This document shows positions 1 to 8,242 of a stretch of 48,274 bases of DNA, in pieces (positions within the stretch are counted from its first letter, which is position 1; each line of letters starts with the position of its first letter). The translations under genes and the position numbers were made by a program. Source of the DNA: Pseudomonadota bacterium (GTDB taxonomy: Bacteria; Pseudomonadota; Alphaproteobacteria; Rhizobiales; Hyphomicrobiaceae); NCBI GenBank assembly GCA_023405815.1, contig JAEXXM010000041.1:1-48274 (forward strand). The letters are read 5' to 3'. The notes under the pieces were generated by a model. That model ran no database searches. It saw only the letters and a program-made list of their open reading frames with translations, and had not been told where the DNA came from.

Positions 1-326
1 CTTTCCATGATCTCGGTGCAATGCCGGCCCAGCTCCGCCATGTCGAAGGTCGGCACCCTGGCGGTATCGGTCTCATAGTTGAGGGCGCGGGCGATGATGC
101 GTGCTGTGGTCGTCTTGCCGACGCCGCGCACGCCGGTGAGCATGTAGGCCTGGGCGATGCGCCCCGAGGCGAAGGCGTTGCGGAGCGTGCGGACCATGGC
201 CTCCTGGCCAATCAGGTCATCGAAGCTCTGCGGGCGGTACTTGCGGGCGAGGACGACGTACGGCTTTTGCGTGCCGTCGGCAGCCGCTCCGGTCGTCGCC
301 CCGCCATCGGATTTTCTCTTGGCCAT
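1..326 (-). CDS. dnaX: DNA polymerase III subunit gamma/tau, N-terminal part (cut by window edge)
   Basis: Encodes the clamp-loader ATPase of the replicative polymerase, which loads the beta sliding clamp onto DNA. Only about 108 N-terminal residues are present; the gene runs off the left edge. After a short polar leader come the family-typical KYRPQSFDDLIGQE stretch (residues 29-42) and a Walker A motif GVRGVGKT at 65-72, followed by an ARIIARALN helix. These are diagnostic of DnaX. The start is ATG at 326-324. The SRP RNA gene lies directly upstream on the same strand, an arrangement common in alphaproteobacteria. Identification is firm; the C-terminal tau region cannot be seen. Confidence 0.95.
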   Translation of the reverse strand, partial: MAKRKSDGGATTGAAADGTQKPYVVLARKYRPQSFDDLIGQEAMVRTLRNAFASGRIAQAYMLTGVRGVGKTTTARIIARALNYETDTARVPTFDMAELGRHCTEIME

Positions 327-443
327 GTCTCTACCTTTGGCCCGGAAGGGCCAGGGGAGCAAGGCGACCCGCGACGAGTCGCGCCCTCGCGGAGGGCAGC
401 TCGTCGCGCAGCGGCGAGCGATCGGCCCGTGAGCAAAATTGAA

Positions 444-540
444 GAGGAGGCTGACGAACGACCCGCGTCCTGATCGTTAGGGCTGCTTCCTTCCGGACCT
501 GACCCGGTTGGCGAGGGATGCGTCCGCCGCCAACCTCCCG
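444..540 (-). ncRNA. ffs: Signal recognition particle 4.5S RNA
   Basis: The minus strand carries the near-invariant SRP domain IV core, GGTCAGGTCCGGAAGGAAGC, read from about 505 down to 484. Ends were set by pairing: the 5' GGGAGGTTGGC (539-529) pairs with a 3' GTCAGCCTCC (about 454-445), giving a ~97-nt hairpin, the usual size of the small bacterial SRP RNA. It binds Ffh and targets ribosome-nascent chains to FtsY at the membrane. It sits just upstream of dnaX with a good promoter of its own. Confidence 0.95.
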
Positions 541-545
541 GCCAG

Positions 546-574
546 ATTATGGAGGGTCACGCCGCGCGTTACAA
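546..574 (-). promoter_or_regulatory. Sigma70-type promoter of the SRP RNA gene
   Basis: On the minus strand TTGTAA (574-569) and CATAAT (551-546) are separated by exactly 17 bp. Transcription would start about 6-7 bp downstream, at the first G of the SRP RNA. The match to consensus is close for a GC-rich genome and the spacing to the RNA 5' end is right. Confidence 0.75.
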
Positions 575-734
575 CCCTCCCGGCGCCGGACACCAACACC
601 TTCTGCACCCTTGTCATTTTTCCGCTAAAGGTCCGGGCGAAAAGGGGCCTGCGCTCCATTTGGCGCGAAATTGACACTCCGCACGCACGGCACTTAGGCT
701 GGCCGCGCATTCATTCCGGGGGGACAGATTGCAC

Positions 735-2864
735 ATGAGGCATTTTGCATCGCTGGTCGCATCCGCCTTTGTCATGGCTGGACTGGCCATGCCGGGTTCG
801 GCGCGCGCCGCGTGCCCGGAGGGCGAAGACCTCGACATCCAACTTCGCGACAAGGAGCTGCAGCGCCACCTCATCCTCTCGGGCGTGCTCGGCGCCGAGA
901 TCGGTCGCGCCAACGAGAAGATGCTGCGCGCCGCGGTGATCGACTTCCGCGCGGCCAACAACCTGCCGGGAACGGACCAGGCGATCCTGACCGAGCCCGA
1001 GTGCGCGATCCTCAAGCACAACAACGACGAGGTCTACAAGTTCATCGGCTTCAAGCAGGTCATCAACCCGGTCAACAACCTGAAGATGACCTTCCCAGCG
1101 GGCCTGCTGCCGCCGGAGGCGAAGCCGTCGAACCTCAGCTGGCAGGAATACGAGAACCCGGCTGTGAGCCGCGTCGGCATCGACGTCTTCCGCGTGTCCG
1201 GGCGCGAATCCTCGACCAACTCGTTCGCGCGCGGATACCAGTCGTATAGCGCGCTGACGCTCAACTACATCCACAACTCGGGATCGGAGATGATCGCCGA
1301 GGGCGCCGGCAACCGCTGGGGCTCGCGCTATTACTTCCACAACATGAACTTCGAGTACCAGGGCGGGCAACGCGGCATCTACATCCGCTTCGACATGAAG
1401 CCGCCCGCCAACTTCGCGCCTCCGCCCGAGATCCTTCGCGCCGCGGGCTTGGAGAAGACGAAGAAGCAGGTCACCAAGCTGTTCACGGCGGGGCTCGCCG
1501 GCGCCACGCCTCCGACGGAGAACGAGGTCGCCTGGGCGCTGATCGCGCGCGCCGTGTTCAACATCGTCGCCTCCGATTTCTACGATCAGAACGGATGGCA
1601 GGAGCTTACGACTAAGAACTGCGTGTTCGGCTCGCAGCGCCGCGCCCGCCGCGGCGGCGTTCGCATCGTTTTCGCCACGACGCGGGCAATGGTCGAGAAG
1701 GACGGCGACATGACCACCATGTTCGGCAATGCCCCGAGCGACAAGATCAGCTTCGGCTGCGTGCAGGTGAACCCACGCGTGTCGGTCCTCGGACGCGGCG
1801 ACAACACCTACCGCGGTGCGTGGAGGGGGGGCGCGCGCGCGGCAAACTCGCGCATCAAGCTGCTCGCCGAGCCGATCGACCGCTCGAGCGAGAACTACGT
1901 GCGCATCATCGATACGTCGGCGTCGGAGGATGCCACGCATGCGCTGCTCGTGATCCACGGCTACAACAATTCCTTCCACGAGGCCATGCAGGCTGCAGCG
2001 CGCATCGCCGGCGGCGCCGACTACAAGGGCCGCGTCTACATGTTCAGCTGGCCGAGCGTCCGGATGTCGCTGCGGTATCTGCAGGACGCGGACAACGCCG
2101 AGGAGGCCGAGGGGGCGCTGCAGGCATTCCTCTCCGCCATCCTGCGCGACAACAACGTGCGCACGCTCGACATCGTCGCCCACAGCATGGGCTCGCAGCA
2201 GCTCATGCGCGTGATGGGGTCCATCCGCGAGATTCTCGACAACCGCCGCCAGGACGAAGGCATGCTGCGCCTGGGGCAGGTCATTTTCGCCGCGCCGGAC
2301 GTCTCGGCGGCCGTGTTCAACACCAAGATCCTCACCTGGTCGAAGCTCGCCCAGCGCGTGACGATCTACACATCCGGCGGCGACTGGGTGCTGTGGCTGT
2401 CGTCGTTCCTGCGCGGCTTCAACGACCGCGCGGGCGGGCACACGCCGTGGGGCGACCCGCTGCACGTCAACGCCAGCAACGTATTCGTCATCGACAAGAC
2501 GCCGCCCGAGTACGACTTCTGGAAGTTCTTCAGCTACACGCACGCGGACTATGTCGACGACAAAATGATCCTCAACGACATCCAGACGGTGATCACGGGC
2601 AAGCCGTCGGGCGATCCCAGCGCGCGTGACCCTGAGGGCAAAGTATTCAAGGCGATGCCCTACAAGGGCATGGGCAACAAGAAGTACTGGGCGACGCTGC
2701 CGGAGGGTCCGATCGCGGATGCCAAAGAGGCGATCAAGGAGGCGGTGAAGCCCGGCACGCAGCCGGTGCAGGCCGCCCCTGGAGCGCCAGCCGATGGACG
2801 GACTGCACAGCAGCCGGCTACCCCGACCACATCACCACCGACGGCTACAGGAACCACGAAGTAG
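735..2864 (+). CDS. Secreted alpha/beta hydrolase, DUF900 (esterase) type, with a possible peptidoglycan-binding-like N-terminus
   Basis: A 709-residue exported protein. A Sec signal peptide ends at GSARA-A. Residues about 35-90 (ELQRHLILSG...AVIDFRAANNLPG) resemble a peptidoglycan-binding-like repeat; this is a weak visual match. The second half is an alpha/beta hydrolase: VFATTR near 315, LLVIHGYNNS, YMFSWPS, and the nucleophile elbow VAHSMG with Ser about 484. These are features of the DUF900 family of predicted esterases. The C-terminal ~45 residues are rich in Pro, Ala, Gln and Thr. ATG 735 was chosen because it directly opens the signal peptide and follows a GGGGGGA stretch; an in-frame TTG at 729 is possible. 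Substrate unknown. It is monocistronic and convergent with the SDR gene. Confidence 0.8.
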   Translation: MRHFASLVASAFVMAGLAMPGSARAACPEGEDLDIQLRDKELQRHLILSGVLGAEIGRANEKMLRAAVIDFRAANNLPGTDQAILTEPECAILKHNNDEVYKFIGFKQVINPVNNLKMTFPAGLLPPEAKPSNLSWQEYENPAVSRVGIDVFRVSGRESSTNSFARGYQSYSALTLNYIHNSGSEMIAEGAGNRWGSRYYFHNMNFEYQGGQRGIYIRFDMKPPANFAPPPEILRAAGLEKTKKQVTKLFTAGLAGATPPTENEVAWALIARAVFNIVASDFYDQNGWQELTTKNCVFGSQRRARRGGVRIVFATTRAMVEKDGDMTTMFGNAPSDKISFGCVQVNPRVSVLGRGDNTYRGAWRGGARAANSRIKLLAEPIDRSSENYVRIIDTSASEDATHALLVIHGYNNSFHEAMQAAARIAGGADYKGRVYMFSWPSVRMSLRYLQDADNAEEAEGALQAFLSAILRDNNVRTLDIVAHSMGSQQLMRVMGSIREILDNRRQDEGMLRLGQVIFAAPDVSAAVFNTKILTWSKLAQRVTIYTSGGDWVLWLSSFLRGFNDRAGGHTPWGDPLHVNASNVFVIDKTPPEYDFWKFFSYTHADYVDDKMILNDIQTVITGKPSGDPSARDPEGKVFKAMPYKGMGNKKYWATLPEGPIADAKEAIKEAVKPGTQPVQAAPGAPADGRTAQQPATPTTSPPTATGTTK

Positions 2865-2928
2865 CTCTATTGGAGCGCCAGCGATTGTCCATTGCTGGTG
2901 CCCAGCGGCTCCCCTTCGTCCCGTGCAG

Positions 2929-3678
2929 CTAGATGCAGCGGCCGCCGTCGACCTCGAGCGCGACGCCGGTGATGAACGACGACGCCGGGTCGGCGAGAAA
3001 CAACGCCGCGTTGGCGATATCGTGCGGACGCGACAGGCGTCCTAAAGGGATACCCGCGAGGAATTTGGCGCGGTTCTCCGGGGTATCCGACATGCCCATG
3101 AACTGCGTCAGCATTCCCGTCTCGCCCATCACGGGATTGATGGCGTTGACGCGAATGTTCTTCGATGCGAGCTCTGCGGCCATTGACTTGGTGAGCGTTA
3201 TGACGGCGCCTTTGGAGCCGTTGTACCAGGTGAGGCCCGGGCGCGGGCGGATGCCGGCGGTCGAGGCGATGTTGATGATCGATCCGCCGCCGCGCTTTTC
3301 CAGCTTCGGAACCGCGGCGATGGTCGAGAGGTAGATCGACTTCACGTTGACCGCATAGATGCGATCGAACTCCGCCTCGGTGACCTCCATCAGCGGGCGA
3401 TTGCGGTGCGTGATGCCGGCGTTGTTGACGACGATGTCGAGGCCGCCAAAGGCTTCGGTTGCAGTACGCACCATCCCCTCGACGTCGATCCTCTGCGAAA
3501 CGTCGACCTGCACCGGGATCATCTTGTCGGCGAAGCCGGCGCTGAGCGCGCGCACGCCCTCACCATCGATATCGGCGGCGACGACGCCGGCGCCTTCCAG
3601 CGCAAAGCGCTCCGCGATCCCGCGCCCGAAGCCCGAGGCGGCTCCGGTGACAATCGCGACTTTGCCGACGAGCTTCAT
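2929..3678 (-). CDS. SDR family NAD(P)-dependent oxidoreductase
   Basis: A 249-residue classical short-chain dehydrogenase. The nucleotide-binding TGAASGFG motif is at residues 11-18, NNAG follows in the first half, and the catalytic Ser (IASTAG) plus Tyr-X3-Lys (YNGSK, Tyr152, Lys156) are intact. Length is the family norm. It resembles FabG-like or sugar/alcohol dehydrogenases, but the substrate cannot be read from sequence. An acidic residue after beta2 (AADIDGE) suggests preference for NAD(H). Start ATG 3678. It follows pheA with 16 bp between them and is probably co-transcribed with kdsB-pheA, although no biochemical link is obvious. Confidence 0.9.
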   Translation of the reverse strand: MKLVGKVAIVTGAASGFGRGIAERFALEGAGVVAADIDGEGVRALSAGFADKMIPVQVDVSQRIDVEGMVRTATEAFGGLDIVVNNAGITHRNRPLMEVTEAEFDRIYAVNVKSIYLSTIAAVPKLEKRGGGSIINIASTAGIRPRPGLTWYNGSKGAVITLTKSMAAELASKNIRVNAINPVMGETGMLTQFMGMSDTPENRAKFLAGIPLGRLSRPHDIANAALFLADPASSFITGVALEVDGGRCI

Positions 3679-3694
3679 GCCGACCCCTTTTGCT

Positions 3695-4630
3695 TCAGCG
3701 CCGCCGCACCGGGACTTTGCCTTCGGCCGCAAGGCGTGCCGCCTCGGCGCGATAGGGGCTCGCGCGGTAGGTGCCGAGAACCTTCTTCTCGGAGGAGAAG
3801 AACGACAACTCCTCGAGCGCGAGACGCACCAGCCGGTCGGCCGGGTGGCCTTCGATGTCGGCGTAGAACATGGTCGCGTTAAAAGTACCCTCGAGTTGGT
3901 AGCTTTCGAGCTTCGTCATGTTGACGCCGTTGGTGGCGAAGCCGCCGAGGGCCTTGTAGAGAGCGGCGGGCACGTTGCGGACGCGGAAGATGAAGGTGGT
4001 GACGACGGGCGCCTCGTCCGGCTCGGCGTCGTCGGCCTCGGCGGAGAGCACGACGAAGCGCGTCGTGTTGTGCGCCTCGTCCTCGATGTCGCTGGCGAGA
4101 ATGTCGAGGCCGTAGATCTCGGCGGCGAGCGAGGACGCGATGGCGGCGAGCGAAGGGTCCTTGGCTTCCGAGACGATGCGTGCGGAACCTGCGGTATCGG
4201 CCTCAGGCACGGGCTTCACGCCGAGCTCGATAAGCTTGCGGCGGCATTGACCGAGCGCCTGGGTGTGGCTCAGCACGCGCTTGATGGTCTTGAGGCTGGC
4301 GCCGGGCGCGCCCAGCAATTGATGGCGGACGCGCAGGAAATGCTCCCCGACGATGTAGAGGTCGGCGTTGGGGAGCAGGTGATGGATATCGGCGACGCGG
4401 CCGGCGACCGAATTCTCGATGGGGATCATGGCGAGGCGAGCCTCGCCCGACTTCACCGCCTGCAGTGCATCCTCGAACGTCGGGCAGGCCACGGCTTCCA
4501 TGTCCGCGTAGGCCTCGCGGCAGGCAAGGTGCGAGTTGGCACCCGGCTCGCCCTGATAGACGATGCGCTCGGCGGCGGGCCTAGAGGTTGAGGTGTCGGC
4601 CGCGCGCGTCGGGCCCGAAGATTTCGACAT
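3695..4630 (-). CDS. pheA: Prephenate dehydratase
   Basis: Converts prephenate to phenylpyruvate in phenylalanine biosynthesis; cytosolic. The 311-residue protein begins with a polar leader, then the PDT domain (YQGEPGANSHLAC, IPIENSVAGRVADIHHLL, NTTRF) and a C-terminal ACT domain (GVNMTKLESYQLEGTFNATMFYADIEGH) that normally binds Phe for feedback inhibition. There is no chorismate mutase domain, so this is the monofunctional form usual in alphaproteobacteria. ATG 4630 is the first sensible start; no strong Shine-Dalgarno is visible. It lies 64 bp downstream of kdsB on the same strand. Confidence 0.95.
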   Translation of the reverse strand: MSKSSGPTRAADTSTSRPAAERIVYQGEPGANSHLACREAYADMEAVACPTFEDALQAVKSGEARLAMIPIENSVAGRVADIHHLLPNADLYIVGEHFLRVRHQLLGAPGASLKTIKRVLSHTQALGQCRRKLIELGVKPVPEADTAGSARIVSEAKDPSLAAIASSLAAEIYGLDILASDIEDEAHNTTRFVVLSAEADDAEPDEAPVVTTFIFRVRNVPAALYKALGGFATNGVNMTKLESYQLEGTFNATMFYADIEGHPADRLVRLALEELSFFSSEKKVLGTYRASPYRAEAARLAAEGKVPVRRR

Positions 4631-4694
4631 GATGGCAAGCGGGTGATGGAGCTGCTGCCGCACGATTTGAGGCGCGCGGCAGTGGGCTCGACGT

Positions 4695-5432
4695 TCAGAC
4701 GGCCCCCAGGAGGCGGCGGGCCCGCTCGAGGTCGGCCGGAGTATCGACACCGAGCGGAACAGTGTCAACGACGGTCACGTCGATGCGCATGCCGGCCTCA
4801 AGAGCCCGCAACTGCTCCAACTTCTCGCGCCTTTCGAGCGGCGAAGGTTGCAGCGACACGAAGCGAGCGAGAGCCTCGCGACGGTAGGCATAGATGCCGA
4901 TGTGATGGTAGAGCGGGCCGTCCCCATAAGGCGCGGTGGCGCGCGTGAAATAGAGCGCCCGCATGCGCCCCGGAACGGGCAGCGGCGAGCCCACGGCCTT
5001 CACCACGTTGGGGTTGGTGCGCTCCTCCTCGACGGTGATCTCGGCGGCGAGCGTGGCGATGTCGGGTCCGGGATCATTGAGCGGAGCTGCACACGCCGCA
5101 ACGAGATGCGGCTCCAGGGTCGGAAGGTCGCCCTGCAGGTTGACGATGATGTCGGCGCGAGCCTCGGGATCGACGGTGCCGATGGCCTCGAAGATGCGGT
5201 CGGAGCCGGAGGCATGATCGGCGCGCGTCATGACCGCCTCGCCGCCCGCGGCGGATACGGCGGCGACCACCTCGGGCGAATCGGTTGCAACCACCACGCG
5301 TCCCAAATTCGCATCCATGGCCCGGCGCCAGACCTGAACGATCATCGGCCGGCCTGCGATATCGACCATCGGCTTGCCCGGAAGGCGCGTCGCCTGCATG
5401 CGCGCGGGGATAACGATGAGCGTATTGGGCAC
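4695..5432 (-). CDS. kdsB: 3-deoxy-manno-octulosonate cytidylyltransferase
   Basis: Activates KDO as CMP-KDO for lipopolysaccharide inner-core synthesis; cytosolic. The 245-residue product matches the family length. It opens with NTLIVIPARMQATRLPGKPM, the CTP-binding loop, and contains ATDSPEVV, ASGSDRI, VNLQGDLPTLEPHL and HHIGIYAYRREAL, all typical of KdsB. GTG 5432 was chosen because AGGTG lies just upstream and it starts the protein directly at the first beta strand; an upstream ATG at 5486 would add 18 unconserved residues. First gene of a likely kdsB-pheA-SDR unit, divergent from cycM. Confidence 0.95.
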   Translation of the reverse strand: MPNTLIVIPARMQATRLPGKPMVDIAGRPMIVQVWRRAMDANLGRVVVATDSPEVVAAVSAAGGEAVMTRADHASGSDRIFEAIGTVDPEARADIIVNLQGDLPTLEPHLVAACAAPLNDPGPDIATLAAEITVEEERTNPNVVKAVGSPLPVPGRMRALYFTRATAPYGDGPLYHHIGIYAYRREALARFVSLQPSPLERREKLEQLRALEAGMRIDVTVVDTVPLGVDTPADLERARRLLGAV

Positions 5433-5505
5433 TGGAGCACCTCGAAACACCTCGGGCGAGGCAATTGGTCCCGGGCGGACGCACATAGAACGGGGGCCGG
5501 CTCAG

Positions 5506-5533
5506 TTGCAAGCCGATGCGGAGTTTCTATAGT
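5506..5533 (+). promoter_or_regulatory. Candidate sigma70 promoter for the cytochrome c gene
   Basis: TTGCAA (5506-5511) and TATAGT (5528-5533) are 16 bp apart in the kdsB-cycM divergent region. The predicted leader then carries a perfect 7-bp hairpin (GTTCGGC/GCCGAAC, 5544-5562) before the start codon at 5583. Confidence 0.5.
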
Positions 5534-5582
5534 CGCGCCGATTGTTCGGCTGGGGGCCGAACGCGCTATGCGGAGCGGCGGA

Positions 5583-6131
5583 ATGCAACTTGATTCCTTC
5601 GAGCTTTCGAAGATTGCCGGCGCATTCCTGTGCGCCTTGCTTGTCATTGTGGGCTTCCGCACTGCGCTCGACATCGCTGCACACGGCCAGGCGCCTGAAA
5701 AGCCGGGCTTCGTTCTGCCGGCTCCGGAGGCCGCGCCGGCTGCCGGGCACGGGGGCGAGGCGCCTGCTGCAGAGCCCGCCGCGCCCGCCTTCGACGCCAA
5801 GGCCGTCGCCGATGCGGCAGCTTCGGGCGATGCCGCTGCGGGACAAAAGATCTTCAGCAAATGCGCAGCCTGCCATTCCATCGAGCCGGGTGGTCCCAAC
5901 AAGGTGGGTCCCAACCTCGCCGGCGTCGTGGGGCGCGCCAAGGCGAGCCACGCCGGCTTTAACTATTCAGACGCAATGAAGGGCAAGGGCGGCGACTGGA
6001 CGCTCGTGGACCTCGCCGGGTTCGTCCACAATCCCAAGGCTTTCGTGCCCGGCACCAAGATGCTTTTCCCAGGCATCACCGATCCCGGCGATCTCAGCAA
6101 TCTGCTCGCCTACCTCAACTCGGTAAAATAG
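5583..6131 (+). CDS. cycM: Membrane-anchored c-type cytochrome, CycM-like
   Basis: A 182-residue electron carrier. An uncleaved N-terminal membrane anchor (about residues 10-33) is followed by an Ala/Pro/Glu-rich linker (36-78) and one class I cytochrome c domain. The heme-binding CAACH is Cys94-Cys97-His98, and Met160 in PGTKM is the likely sixth ligand. This architecture matches the CycM cytochromes of Bradyrhizobium and relatives, which carry electrons from the bc1 complex to an aa3-type oxidase at the periplasmic face. ATG 5583 has GGAG about 10 bp upstream; an in-frame ATG at 5568 is a less likely start. A related soluble cytochrome c is encoded at 38997-39374. Confidence 0.9.
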   Translation: MQLDSFELSKIAGAFLCALLVIVGFRTALDIAAHGQAPEKPGFVLPAPEAAPAAGHGGEAPAAEPAAPAFDAKAVADAAASGDAAAGQKIFSKCAACHSIEPGGPNKVGPNLAGVVGRAKASHAGFNYSDAMKGKGGDWTLVDLAGFVHNPKAFVPGTKMLFPGITDPGDLSNLLAYLNSVK

Positions 6132-6174
6132 GCGCGCCGGGGCCATCCGGCGCCAAAATGACAGCAAGTTAACT

Positions 6175-6209
6175 CGCCCCGAGGCCCGGATTTTGCGAGG
6201 CTCGGGGCG
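6175..6209 (+). terminator. Possible terminator hairpin after cycM
   Basis: A perfect 9-bp stem CGCCCCGAG/CTCGGGGCG with a 17-nt loop ends just before TTGT. A smaller GC hairpin precedes it around 6133-6153. The loop is large and the T-tract short, so termination strength is uncertain. It lies in the cycM-yejA gap. Confidence 0.4.
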
Positions 6210-6242
6210 TTGTCATGTCTTGAAGGTCATTCGCGGAGCGCG

Positions 6243-8216
6243 ATGCCGTCCCAAATTCCTGCCGGCCCCTACGCCATCCCGCCATTCATCCCCAAACAAA
6301 CAAAGGGAAAACGCCTGGTGCTTTCGCGTCTCGACGCCCCCGCCGCCTTCATCGCAGCCCTTCTTTGCGTCGCCGGTGCGCCAGCGTTCGCACAAGAGCC
6401 ACCGTCACCTCCGGCAACCAATCCGCAGGTCCAAGCGGGTGCTCCACAGCGCCATCACGCCTTGTCGCTGATGGGTGAGCCGAAGTTCAAAGCCGGGTTC
6501 GACCACTTCGATTGGGTCAATCCCGATGCCCCTAAAGGCGGCACGCTGCGCGCCTTCGCCGAGGGCTCGTTCGACAGCCTCAACGGCTTCAGCGTGAAAG
6601 GCGATCCGGCCGGCGGCATCGGCCTCATCTATGACTCGCTGATGACGACGAGCCCAGACGAGCCGTCGTCGGAATACTGCCTGATCTGCGAATGGGTCTC
6701 TTATCCCGCCGACTACTCGTCGGTGACGTTCGGGCTCAATCCCAAGGCGCGGTTCCAGGACGGCTCGCCGATCACGCCCGAGGACGTGATCTTCTCGCTC
6801 GAGGCGCAGAAGAAGGCGCACCCGCGGATGGCGTTCTATTACAAGAACGTCGTCAAGGCGGAGAAGACCGGCGACAACGAGGTGACGTTCACCTTCGATT
6901 CAAAGGGCAATCGCGAGCTGCCGCAAATCGTCGGCCAGCTCAGCGTGCTTCCGAAGAAGTGGTGGGAAGGGAACGGACCCGACGGGCAGCCGCGCGACAT
7001 CACCAAGTCGAGCCTCGAGGTGCCGCTCGGCTCGGGCGCTTATAAGGTCAAGAGCTTCGATCCCGGCCGCACCATCACCTACGAGCGCGTCAAGGACTAT
7101 TGGGCGCAGGATCTTCCGGTGATGAAGGGCCAGTACAATTTCGACGAGCTGAAATTCACCTACTTCCTCGACAAGACGCCGGGCTTCGAGGAGTTCAAGT
7201 CCGGAAAGATCGACTACTGGCCAGAGCGCTCAGCCAGCAGCTGGGCCACGGGCTTCAACTTCCCCGCGGTCGAAAAGGGCTGGGTGAAGAAAGAGGCGAT
7301 CCCGGTGAAGCGCGTCGCGCCGATGCAGGCGTTCGTCTTCAACCTGCGCCGCAAGCAGTTCCAGGACCCGCGGGTGCGCAAGGCCTTCGGGCTGGCGTTC
7401 AACTTCGAGGAAGCCAACAAGAAGCTGTTCTATAATTCCTACGTCCGCGTCGGCAGCTACTTCGACAACTCGGAGCTCGCCGCATCGGGCCTGCCCCAGG
7501 GGCGCGAGCTCGAGATCCTCAACGAGGTGAAGGACGAGGTGCCGCCGGAGGTGTTCACCACGGAGTGGAAGAACCCCGACAACAGCGCGCCCGAGAACTT
7601 CCGCAAGCACATGCGCGAGGCTTCGCAGCTCCTCAACGCGGCGGGCTGGACGCTGCAGGGCAACCAGCTCAAGAACGCGCAGGGCGAGACGCTCAACGCC
7701 GAATTCATGATCGACTCGCCGGACTTCCAGAAGATCGTGCTGCCTTACGTGCAGGACCTGCAGAAGCTCGGCATCAACGCCTCGATCCGCGTCGTCGACA
7801 GCGCACAATACAAGCGGCGCGAGGACACGCACGACTACGACATCATCGTCGACAACTTCCCGCAGTCGGAGTCGCCCGGCAACGAACAGCGCGACTTCTT
7901 TGGCTCGGCGGCCGCCGACCGCGACGGGACGCGCAACACCGCGGGCATCAAGAACCCGGCGGTCGACAAGCTGATCGACAAGATCGTCTTCTCTAAGGAC
8001 CGCGAGGATCTCGTCGCGGCGACGCGCGCGCTCGACCGCGTGCTCTTGTGGAACTTCTACGTCGTGCCGCAGTGGCACTATCCCTATGAGCGCATCGCCT
8101 ACTGGGACGTGTTCAGCCGACCGGCGAAGACGCCCTCGCAAACCTCCGCAATGCTGCAGACGTGGTGGTTCGACGCGGACAAGCAGAAGGCCTTGGCTGC
8201 GGCGCGGGGACAGTGA
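6243..8216 (+). CDS. yejA1: Peptide ABC transporter substrate-binding protein, YejA type, first copy
   Basis: Periplasmic family-5 solute-binding protein that delivers peptides to the YejBEF importer. The product is 657 residues from ATG 6243 (GGAG upstream). A hydrophobic signal region (AAFIAALLCVAGAPAFA) begins about residue 35, so GTG 6318, which would give a normal-length signal peptide, is a possible alternative start. The mature part has the SBP5 hallmarks: GFDHFDWVNPDAPKGG, RFQDGSPITPEDVIFSLE, LGSGAYKV and DPRVRKAFGLAFNFEE. The next gene overlaps or abuts it and encodes a clear paralogue. In Sinorhizobium meliloti the equivalent system has two binding proteins and imports host defensin-like peptides; whether that holds here is unknown. 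Confidence 0.9.
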   Translation: MPSQIPAGPYAIPPFIPKQTKGKRLVLSRLDAPAAFIAALLCVAGAPAFAQEPPSPPATNPQVQAGAPQRHHALSLMGEPKFKAGFDHFDWVNPDAPKGGTLRAFAEGSFDSLNGFSVKGDPAGGIGLIYDSLMTTSPDEPSSEYCLICEWVSYPADYSSVTFGLNPKARFQDGSPITPEDVIFSLEAQKKAHPRMAFYYKNVVKAEKTGDNEVTFTFDSKGNRELPQIVGQLSVLPKKWWEGNGPDGQPRDITKSSLEVPLGSGAYKVKSFDPGRTITYERVKDYWAQDLPVMKGQYNFDELKFTYFLDKTPGFEEFKSGKIDYWPERSASSWATGFNFPAVEKGWVKKEAIPVKRVAPMQAFVFNLRRKQFQDPRVRKAFGLAFNFEEANKKLFYNSYVRVGSYFDNSELAASGLPQGRELEILNEVKDEVPPEVFTTEWKNPDNSAPENFRKHMREASQLLNAAGWTLQGNQLKNAQGETLNAEFMIDSPDFQKIVLPYVQDLQKLGINASIRVVDSAQYKRREDTHDYDIIVDNFPQSESPGNEQRDFFGSAAADRDGTRNTAGIKNPAVDKLIDKIVFSKDREDLVAATRALDRVLLWNFYVVPQWHYPYERIAYWDVFSRPAKTPSQTSAMLQTWWFDADKQKALAAARGQ

Positions 8217-8242
8217 TGGCGAGGACCGAGGAGGGACAAAGC

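Noticed and set aside
477..710. 77-codon minus-strand open frame over the SRP RNA region
   Set aside because: Covers the ffs gene and its promoter; RNA function explains the sequence.
711..2543. 610-codon open frame on the minus strand opposite the DUF900 hydrolase
   Set aside because: Its translation is Arg/Val/Asp/Leu-rich with no recognisable domain, a typical GC-rich antisense shadow; the plus-strand frame has a signal peptide and catalytic motifs.
2879..2899. Hairpin CCAGC/GCTGG between convergent genes as a terminator
   Set aside because: Only a 5-bp stem with an 11-nt loop and no T-tract; too weak to annotate.
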